From the NCBI GenBank assembly GCA_036265325.1, contig DATAPH010000002.1, forward strand, positions 1 through 50,952: DNA of 50,952 nt, written 5' to 3'. Source of the stretch: AC-51 sp036265325. Its GTDB lineage: Bacteria > Actinomycetota > UBA4738 > HRBIN12. Position numbers and translations under genes: made by a program. Below are positions 8,458 through 14,757 of the stretch, in pieces. The notes under the pieces were generated by a model that worked only from the letters and a program-made list of their open reading frames with translations, did not search any database and was not told the DNA's origin. The number at the start of each line of letters is the position of its first letter. Position 1 is the stretch's first letter.

Positions 8458-9555
8458 CTACAGACCCTCGACGGCGACGAAGGTGTCCGCGACCAGCGCC
8501 ATCCGCTTGAACCCGTTCGGCATGTCGGAGCGCTGGTGACTCGTCACGACGGTGACATCGCGGGTCGGGCATGTGTACGCGGTCGTGCCCCAGTAGCCGT
8601 CGTGGCCCCACCACGTCACATCGGCGGCCGCTGCCCGGAACAGGTACATCGCCGCGTTCGACACGACTTCATCCGACGAGCCGGCCGCCCGTGGCAGGCC
8701 GGAAAGCGTCTCGGTCATCGCCGCGAGCGTCTCGGGCCGCTCGAAGATCTCGTCGCGAAGGAGCGCGCGGAAGAATCGTGCAAGGTCACCGCACGTCGAC
8801 ATCAGTCCGCCGCCGCCGTACAGGTCGACCGACACATCCATGTCGGCGACATCGAGGTCGCGCTCGTACTGATGGGACAACGGTGGCATGTCGGCGGGCT
8901 CAGGCTCGATCGTTTCCTGCCAGGTCGTGTGCAAGCCCAGCCGTTCGTAGTCGATCAGCTCGCGCAGCGCTGCGCCCATCGTGAGCCCGGTGGTTCGCTC
9001 GATCACCTCACCGACCAGGCACGCGCCCGTGTCGGAGTAGCCGAACACCGTGCCGGGCGGTCCGTAGGGCTTGCCGTACTCGACCGCGAACCGGATCTGC
9101 TCGAACCGCGTCCACCGCCGACCCGGGTCCTTGGCGACCTGGGCGGTGAAGCCGTCGGTCAGCTCGTCGCCGTAGGCGTCGGCCGCGAAGTCGTAGATCC
9201 CGCTCGTGTGCGTCAGCAGGTGCCGCAGCGTGATCGCGTCGGTGTCGTAGCCGCCGCTTCGGAGCAGGTCGTCATACGCGCCCGCCAGGAGCTCGGCCGC
9301 CGTCTGGTCGAGTGAGAGCCCGCCTTGTTCGACCAGCCGCAGGGTCGCCGCCGCAACGAAAGGCTTGGTGACGCTCGCGATCCGGAACCGCGAGCCGGGC
9401 TGCAGCGGCCCACCGCCCAGCTCTTGCACGCCGGCCGAGACCTCAAGATCGATGCCGAGGCCAGGCGCGAGCACGTGCAGCAGCCGGCCGGGCATCTCGG
9501 GCCACGCGGCGACATCCGCGTCGACGAGCGCTTGGAACCGGTCTTCGACGCTCAT
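8458..9555 (-). CDS. Serine hydrolase, class C beta-lactamase fold
   Basis: A 365-residue enzyme of the beta-lactamase/penicillin-binding-protein-like esterase family. The three active-site motifs are visible: S61-V-T-K64 with the nucleophile serine and lysine, Y173-S-D175 in FGYSDTG, and the HDG triad in WWGHDGYWGT. There is no signal peptide, so it is probably cytoplasmic, which favours an esterase or peptidase role over cell-wall or antibiotic functions. It is the last gene of a four-gene operon, overlapping the amidase stop by ATGA. The operon as a whole looks catabolic, with an amidase and a PLP lyase under an IclR regulator. Substrate unknown. Confidence 0.88.
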   Translation of the reverse strand: MSVEDRFQALVDADVAAWPEMPGRLLHVLAPGLGIDLEVSAGVQELGGGPLQPGSRFRIASVTKPFVAAATLRLVEQGGLSLDQTAAELLAGAYDDLLRSGGYDTDAITLRHLLTHTSGIYDFAADAYGDELTDGFTAQVAKDPGRRWTRFEQIRFAVEYGKPYGPPGTVFGYSDTGACLVGEVIERTTGLTMGAALRELIDYERLGLHTTWQETIEPEPADMPPLSHQYERDLDVADMDVSVDLYGGGGLMSTCGDLARFFRALLRDEIFERPETLAAMTETLSGLPRAAGSSDEVVSNAAMYLFRAAAADVTWWGHDGYWGTTAYTCPTRDVTVVTSHQRSDMPNGFKRMALVADTFVAVEGL

Positions 9556-10970
9556 CCGGAGAACGGCGCCAGGCCGGTCCACGGCCGGACCTGCTCCAGG
9601 GCAGCGCCGATCCGGAACGCCGTCACGTCGTCGTAGGTGCGCGCGACGATCTGGATGCCCGTCGGCACGCCGTTCGATGCGGCGATCCCGCTCGGAACGG
9701 CCAGGACCGGACACGGCGCGAGGATGTTGAACGGCGTCGTCATGTAACACGCGAACTGGCGGTCGTTGCCGCCGCCCGTGTCGAACAGCTGCCCGAGGAT
9801 GCTGTCCCCCGCCGCGATCCCCGGCACCGTCCACGTCGGGCAGATCAGGGCGTCGTAGGTCTCGAACAGCTGCGCGATCGGCGCCCACACCTCGGCCTCT
9901 TGGTGGAGACCGCGGAGGAACGAGCCGGGCTCGGCGGTCATCACGCGCGCCTCGTCGGCCCACGCATGCACATAGTCGTTGACCAGCTCGGGGAAATCGT
10001 CGGCCGCGCTCGCGATCTCGGCGCCGAAGATCGCGGCGAAGTGACGGCGCGCCGTGTCCATCAGCAGCTCGAGGTTCCACGGGATGTCGACCTCCGCGAC
10101 CTTCGCGCCCGCAGACAGCAACGCCTCGGCCGAAGCACGAGTGTTGGCAGCGATCTCTTCGTGGACGGTCCACGAACCGAGGTCCACCGAGAGTGCGATC
10201 CGCATGCCGTCGATGCCGTCGAGCCGCTCGGGGATATCGAGCTTCGGTCGGAGGCTAGCGATGTCGACAGGATGCGGGCCGGCGACGACGTTCTCGAACA
10301 GCGCGGCATCGGCGATCGTGCGGGCCAGGACGCCGTCGTGGCAGTACCGGTCGAGGTTGTACGGGGCACCCGTCGGCACGCGCCCGTGCGGCGCCTTGAA
10401 CCCCACGACGCCGTTGATCGACGCCGGGACCCGGATCGAGCCGCCGATGTCCGACCCGCTCGCGAGCGTCGACGTCCCGGATGCGAGCGACGCGCCGGAG
10501 CCGCCGCTCGACCCGCCGACGGCGACGTCGGGGTTCCACGGGTTGCGGGTGATGCCCCACAGCTTCGAGTGCGTGTAGCCGGTGCACGAGAACTCGGGCG
10601 TCGTCGTACGCGCGTGCACCACGGCGCCGGCGGCGAAGATGCGCTCGGCGATCGGCGCGGTCTCGTCGGCGATCTCGTCGACGGCGAGCGACCCGTACCG
10701 CATCCGCCAGCCCGCGACCGGCACTTCTTCCTTGAGCGCAACCGGCACGCCTTCGAGCGGGCGGATGTCCTCGCCGGTGGCGTAGCGCTCAGCGGAGGCC
10801 GTCGCCGTGGCGAGGGCGTCCTCATCCCGCCGTTCGGAGAACGCGTTGACCGTCGGCTCGACCATGTCGGCTCGCGCCTGTACGGACCTGAGCAGCTCGA
10901 CCGGCGACAGTTCCTTCCGGTGCATCTGCGCGAGCGCCTCGGTGGCGCTCAACTCCCAGGCTTCGCTCAC
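9552..10970 (-). CDS. Amidase (amidase signature family)
   Basis: A 472-residue hydrolase with the complete Ser-cisSer-Lys triad: K80 in VALKEEVPVAG, the cis-serine in GGSSGGSGAS at 152-161, and the nucleophile S178 in GSDIGGSIRVPAS. The family cleaves amide or carbamoyl bonds in small molecules and is also found in transamidation (GatA); the lack of gatB/gatC nearby argues against a tRNA role here. It starts with GTG within a GTGA overlap with the upstream cysteine-synthase-like gene and overlaps the downstream hydrolase start, so all are one transcription unit. Substrate unknown. Confidence 0.9.
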   Translation of the reverse strand: MSEAWELSATEALAQMHRKELSPVELLRSVQARADMVEPTVNAFSERRDEDALATATASAERYATGEDIRPLEGVPVALKEEVPVAGWRMRYGSLAVDEIADETAPIAERIFAAGAVVHARTTTPEFSCTGYTHSKLWGITRNPWNPDVAVGGSSGGSGASLASGTSTLASGSDIGGSIRVPASINGVVGFKAPHGRVPTGAPYNLDRYCHDGVLARTIADAALFENVVAGPHPVDIASLRPKLDIPERLDGIDGMRIALSVDLGSWTVHEEIAANTRASAEALLSAGAKVAEVDIPWNLELLMDTARRHFAAIFGAEIASAADDFPELVNDYVHAWADEARVMTAEPGSFLRGLHQEAEVWAPIAQLFETYDALICPTWTVPGIAAGDSILGQLFDTGGGNDRQFACYMTTPFNILAPCPVLAVPSGIAASNGVPTGIQIVARTYDDVTAFRIGAALEQVRPWTGLAPFSG

Positions 10971-12001
10971 GCGATGAACTCTAAGCGGTCCCGATGGCTC
11001 GCAACCTCGTCGAGGATGTCCTGGTCCGGCGTGTGGTCCCGCTCGTCGTCATCGACGTCGACCCCCTCGCCGAACAGCTCGCCCGAGAGGTAGCGCTGCC
11101 CGGTGTCGGCAACGACGGTGACGATCCGCCGGAGCTCGGGGTGCTTCGCGGCGATCTTGTGCGCGGCCACCACGTTCATCCCGCTCGAAGGACCGCAGAG
11201 CATGCCCTCCTCGCGGGCCATCCGCTGCGCCATCGCGAGCGCTTCACCCGTGCTGACCGTCACGATCCCGTCCATCGCCGAGAGATCGAGGTTGCGCGGG
11301 ATGATGCCGTCGCCGATGCCGGGAACGCCGTGTCGTCCCCACCGTTGTTCGCTGATCAACGGGCATTCTGCAGGTTCCACGGCGTACGCGACGACCGTCG
11401 GATCGTTGGCCTTCAGCGCGCGGGTGACGCCGGTGATCCAGCCGCCGGTCCCCTGCGCGGCGACCACCGCGTCGACACGGCGCTCCATCTGTTCCCAGAT
11501 CTCTCGGCCGCTTTCCTGCTGCGCCTCGGGGTTGTCGGGGTTCTCGAACTCCCCGGGGAAGAAGTACCGATCCGGCTCGGCCGCGACGAGCTCGCGCATG
11601 CGCGCCAGGGCCAGGTCGATGTCCGTGCCGGCGCCCGGGGTGAGCTCGAGGCGGGCCCCGTAGGCCTCGATCATCCGCTTGCGCTCCGGGCTCATGCCCT
11701 GCGGCATCACGATCACGCACTCGTAGCCCTTGATCGCGGCGACCGCCGAGCACGCGATACCGGCATTGCCGGTGGTGCACTCGATGATCGTCATCCCCGG
11801 CTTCAGACGTCCCGCTGCCTCCGCCTTGCTCAGCATGTGCGCGTAGATCCGATCCTTGACGGAGCCGGTCGGGCCGAACCACTCGATCTTGGCGAAGAGC
11901 TCGAGGTCGGGCGCGACGCGCGCGAGCCGCACCAGCGGCGTCGCGCCGAGCGCGTCCAGGAGCGACGACGCCGGGCGCGCGTTCTGGTCCCAGGCCGTCA
12001 T
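10967..12001 (-). CDS. Cysteine-synthase-family PLP enzyme
   Basis: A 344-residue fold-type II PLP enzyme. The Schiff-base lysine is K49 in PTGSVKDRIYA; the phosphate loop appears as GTGGWITG and the substrate loop as TTGNAG. Compared with authentic O-acetylserine sulfhydrylases (GNTPLVRL, TSGNTG, GTGGTITG), it reads GATPLVRL, TTGNAG and GTGGWITG. The Asn and one Thr/Ser of the substrate loop are therefore changed, and the chain has an acidic C-terminal extension. This suggests a lyase or beta-substitution enzyme acting on another amino acid rather than housekeeping cysteine synthesis. It sits between an IclR regulator and an amidase with 4-base overlaps on both sides. Confidence 0.82.
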   Translation of the reverse strand: MTAWDQNARPASSLLDALGATPLVRLARVAPDLELFAKIEWFGPTGSVKDRIYAHMLSKAEAAGRLKPGMTIIECTTGNAGIACSAVAAIKGYECVIVMPQGMSPERKRMIEAYGARLELTPGAGTDIDLALARMRELVAAEPDRYFFPGEFENPDNPEAQQESGREIWEQMERRVDAVVAAQGTGGWITGVTRALKANDPTVVAYAVEPAECPLISEQRWGRHGVPGIGDGIIPRNLDLSAMDGIVTVSTGEALAMAQRMAREEGMLCGPSSGMNVVAAHKIAAKHPELRRIVTVVADTGQRYLSGELFGEGVDVDDDERDHTPDQDILDEVASHRDRLEFIA

Positions 12002-12783
12002 CCGGCGACCCGCCCTCGATCGAGATAGCCGAGTTGGCGCGACACCGCCTGCGCCGCCTCGGCGGTCAGCAGCCCGAGGCGCGGGACGTCGACGGCGTGC
12101 ATCCGGAACGCCGGCCCGGACACGCCGAGCGCGGCGATCACGCGACCGTCGGCCTGTCGCACCGGCGCGGCGACCGCGTTCAATCCATCTTCCAGTTCCT
12201 CGATCGCCTGCGCGTATCCTCGGGTGCGCACCGCGTCGAGCTCGTGGCGGAGCTGCGCGGGGTCGGTGATCGTGCGGTCCGTGAACCCCTCGAGCGGCTC
12301 CGCGAGCACTCGGTCACGGTCGGTTTCCTCCGCGAACGCGAGCAACACCTTTCCGTTGGACGTGCAGTGCATCGGTGTCCGTCGTCCTACCCAACTGACC
12401 GTCACGATCGAACGCGATCCCGAGATCTGATCGACGTAGACGACGTCGTCGCCGCTGCGCACGCCGAGGTTGGTCGCCTCGCGTGCGCGCTCGGCCAGGG
12501 TCTCGAGGATCGGCCGAGCCAGCCGGACCAGGTCCAAGCCGCTCATCGCCGCGCCTGCAAGCCGGACGAGACCGAACCCGATCCGGTAACGCTCGGTCAA
12601 GGGATCGCGTTCCAGGAGGCCGCGTTCGGCGAGCACCGCGGCCAGCCGCGAGGCCGTCGCCTTGTGCACGCCGAGCTGGCGGCCGAGCTCGCTCACCCCG
12701 AGTTCGCCCGCGTCCGCGACCAGCTCGAGCGCCGTCAGCGCCCGGTTCACCGACTGGAGCGAACCACCGGTCTCGTCGCGCAC
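11998..12783 (-). CDS. IclR family transcriptional regulator
   Basis: A 261-residue regulator. The N-terminal winged helix-turn-helix covers SVNRALTALELVADAGELG to LLERD, and the C-terminal effector-binding domain includes PMHCTSNGKVLLAF and ELEDGLNAVAAPV, both strongly conserved in IclR proteins. The GTG at 12783 is chosen because GAGGGGG lies 8 bases upstream; longer ATG starts exist but lack one. It leads the operon with the PLP enzyme, amidase and serine hydrolase (ATGA overlap) and is divergent from the sarcosine oxidase operon. It may therefore control either or both. It is the only clear DNA-binding transcription factor in the window. Confidence 0.92.
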   Translation of the reverse strand: MRDETGGSLQSVNRALTALELVADAGELGVSELGRQLGVHKATASRLAAVLAERGLLERDPLTERYRIGFGLVRLAGAAMSGLDLVRLARPILETLAERAREATNLGVRSGDDVVYVDQISGSRSIVTVSWVGRRTPMHCTSNGKVLLAFAEETDRDRVLAEPLEGFTDRTITDPAQLRHELDAVRTRGYAQAIEELEDGLNAVAAPVRQADGRVIAALGVSGPAFRMHAVDVPRLGLLTAEAAQAVSRQLGYLDRGRVAG

Positions 12784-12934
12784 CCAGCAACCCCCTCGGA
12801 CGTGCTCGCGCATCGTAGTGCGAGAACCGTTGCGAGGTCGAACCGCTCGTTGCGCCCCCCGCACCCTGGCGTTGCCGGAACCGAGGCCGTCGGACAGACT
12901 GCCGCCTCAGGGGAAGGGCCGAGGGGACCGCCGC
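12784..12934. promoter_or_regulatory. Divergent promoter region, iclR/sarcosine oxidase
   Basis: A 151-base region between divergent operons. It contains several GTTG words (12829, 12849, 12871). The copy at 12849-12852, followed 9 bases later by CACC, resembles the tripartite CAAC-N6-GTTG-N9-CAACGC element found at three other promoters here, but the outer half-sites are degenerate. A GAGGGG ribosome binding site lies just upstream of the soxB ATG at 12935. An IclR autoregulatory operator would be expected in this region. Confidence 0.45.
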
Positions 12935-14143
12935 ATGACCGACGAACCGCAGCAGTACTGGCGCAGCGCCGAGCCGAAGGACAGCTACGACGTCGTGATC
13001 GTCGGCGGCGGCGGACACGGCCTCGCGACGGCCTACTACCTCGCGCGCAACCACAACATCACCGACGTCTGCATCGTCGAGAAGGGCTGGCTCGCAGGCG
13101 GCAACGTCGCGCGGAACACGACGGTGATCCGCTCCAACTACCTATGGGACGCCTCCGCGGCGATCTACGAGCACTCGCTCAAACTCTGGGAGGGGCTCGA
13201 GGAGGACCTCGGCTGGGATCTTCAGTTCGACCAGAAGGGCGTCCTGAACATCCTGCACCACATCGGGGAGATGCGGAACTCGACCCGACGCGTCGAGGCC
13301 AACCACCTGCAAGGCATCGACGCCGAGATGCTCGACGCGCAGCAAGTGAAGGAGTTCTGCCCGATCATCGACATCTCCCCCGCCGCGCGCTATCCCGTCC
13401 TCGGGGGCGCCCTGCAGCGGCGCGGCGGAACGGCTCGCCACGACAAGGTGGCCTGGGCCCTCGCGACGCGCGCGAGCGACCGCGGCGTCGACATCGTCGA
13501 GCACGCCGAGGTCACCGGGTTCCTCCGCGGGAGCGGCGGCGCGGTGACCGGCGTCGAGACGACGCGCGGCGCGATCCGGGCGAACAAGGTCGCGCTCGTT
13601 GCGGCCGGCCACACCAGCGTGCTCGCCTCGATGGTCGGGCTCCCCCTGCCCGTGCAGTCGCACCCCTTGCAGGCGCTCGTCAGCGCCTTGTACGAGCCGG
13701 TCCTCAGCTGCGTCGTCATGTCGAACGCGGTGCACGTGTACGTGTCGCAGGCCGACAAGGGCGAACTCGTGATGGGCGCCGGCATCGACAGCTACAACGG
13801 GTACGGACAGCGCGGGTCGTTCCATGTGATCGAGCACCAGATGGCCGCTGCGTGCGAGCTGTTCCCCGTGTTCAAACATGCCGCGCTGTTGCGGACGTGG
13901 GGCGGGATCGTCGATGTCTGCCCCGACGCCTCGCCGATCATCGACGTCACGCCGATCCCGGGCCTGTACCTCAACTGCGGCTGGGGTACCGGTGGCTTCA
14001 AGGCGACGCCCGGCAGCGGCTGGGTCTTCGCGGAGACCATCGCGACCGGTGAACAGAGCGACCTCGCGAAGCCGTATGCGTTGGACCGCTTCTCGACGGG
14101 CGCCTTGATCGACGAGCACGGCGCGGCGGGGGTCGCCCACTGA
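12935..14143 (+). CDS. soxB: Sarcosine oxidase beta subunit
   Basis: A 402-residue flavoprotein subunit that oxidatively demethylates sarcosine to glycine. The FAD-binding Rossmann motif is VIVGGGGHG (G24-G29) with acidic E49 ending strand 2. H169 in RGGTARHDKVAWA is at the place where heterotetrameric enzymes attach FMN covalently to the beta subunit. NCGWGTGGFKATPGSG near the C-terminus is the conserved FAD closing motif. Length agrees with family members. The frame is open upstream, but ATG 12935 with a GAGGGG site is the clear start. It is the first gene of a five-gene operon whose next gene starts at a TGATG junction. Confidence 0.93.
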   Translation: MTDEPQQYWRSAEPKDSYDVVIVGGGGHGLATAYYLARNHNITDVCIVEKGWLAGGNVARNTTVIRSNYLWDASAAIYEHSLKLWEGLEEDLGWDLQFDQKGVLNILHHIGEMRNSTRRVEANHLQGIDAEMLDAQQVKEFCPIIDISPAARYPVLGGALQRRGGTARHDKVAWALATRASDRGVDIVEHAEVTGFLRGSGGAVTGVETTRGAIRANKVALVAAGHTSVLASMVGLPLPVQSHPLQALVSALYEPVLSCVVMSNAVHVYVSQADKGELVMGAGIDSYNGYGQRGSFHVIEHQMAAACELFPVFKHAALLRTWGGIVDVCPDASPIIDVTPIPGLYLNCGWGTGGFKATPGSGWVFAETIATGEQSDLAKPYALDRFSTGALIDEHGAAGVAH

Positions 14144-14484
14144 TGCGCGCCGCGACCGTTCGCTCGTTCGCCTTGTCGCTGCCCGAAGCGGAGGAACGCG
14201 AGACCTGGGACACCGCGACCTTCCGTGTGCGCAACAAGATCTTCGTGATGTTCGACGAGCAGGAACGGCATCTCTGGATCAAGTCGACGCACGACGAGCA
14301 GCAGGCGTTGATCGCGATGGATCCGGCGGCGTTCTTCTTCCCGTCCTACGTCGGCTCGAAGGGATGGGTCGGCGTCGTGGTGTCGAAGGCCGATCGCGGC
14401 GAGGTCGAGGACCTGATCACGGAGGCGTGGCGCCTGACCGCGCCGAAGCGGCTACTGGCGTCGTTCGATCAGGAGAGCGCGTAG
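14143..14484 (+). CDS. MmcQ/YjbR-like protein inside the sox operon
   Basis: A 113-residue protein with the MmcQ/YjbR (CyaY-like fold) pattern: LSLPEAEERETWDTATFRVRNKIFVMF at the N-terminus and VGSKGWVGVVV before a C-terminal helix ending APKRLLA. The family is called DNA-binding in databases, but its biochemical role is largely unknown. It overlaps the soxB stop by one base (TGATG), and its own TAG is followed directly by the soxD ATG, so it is embedded in the operon without any gap. Such tight placement suggests co-expression with sarcosine oxidase. Whether it helps assembly, cofactor insertion or metabolite binding is unknown. Confidence 0.8.
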   Translation: MRAATVRSFALSLPEAEERETWDTATFRVRNKIFVMFDEQERHLWIKSTHDEQQALIAMDPAAFFFPSYVGSKGWVGVVVSKADRGEVEDLITEAWRLTAPKRLLASFDQESA

Positions 14485-14757
14485 ATGCTGCTGATCCGGT
14501 GTCCATGGTGCGGCGATCGAGACGAGATCGAGTTCAAGTACGGCGGCCAGGCACACCTCGCGTATCCGGCGGATCCCGAGGCCTTGAGCGACCCCGAGTG
14601 GGCCGACTTCCTGTTCATGCGGGACAACCCGAAGGGCGAGTGGTCGGAACGGTGGATGCACGCCGCGGGATGCCGCCGCTGGTTCAACGCGGTCCGCGAC
14701 ACGGCGACGCACCGGATGATCGCGACGTATCGGATGGGCGAAGGGCCGCCGGCATGA
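14485..14757 (+). CDS. soxD: Sarcosine oxidase delta subunit
   Basis: A 90-residue small subunit of heterotetrameric sarcosine oxidase. The N-terminal MLLIRCPWCGDRDEIEF carries the CxxC zinc-binding pair; the remaining ligands of the family are the His of the GQAH segment and a Cys, here probably the one in AAGCRRWF. WMHAAGCRRWFNAVRDT and the Tyr-Arg-rich end are typical. The subunit is structural and binds zinc. It begins immediately after the stop of the YjbR-like gene and overlaps soxA by ATGA. Confidence 0.93.
   Translation: MLLIRCPWCGDRDEIEFKYGGQAHLAYPADPEALSDPEWADFLFMRDNPKGEWSERWMHAAGCRRWFNAVRDTATHRMIATYRMGEGPPA

Noticed and set aside
12662..12934. N-terminal extension of soxB in the open upstream frame
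   Set aside because: It overlaps the iclR gene and its peptide is unlike any SoxB; the ATG at 12935 has a good ribosome binding site and the normal N-terminus.
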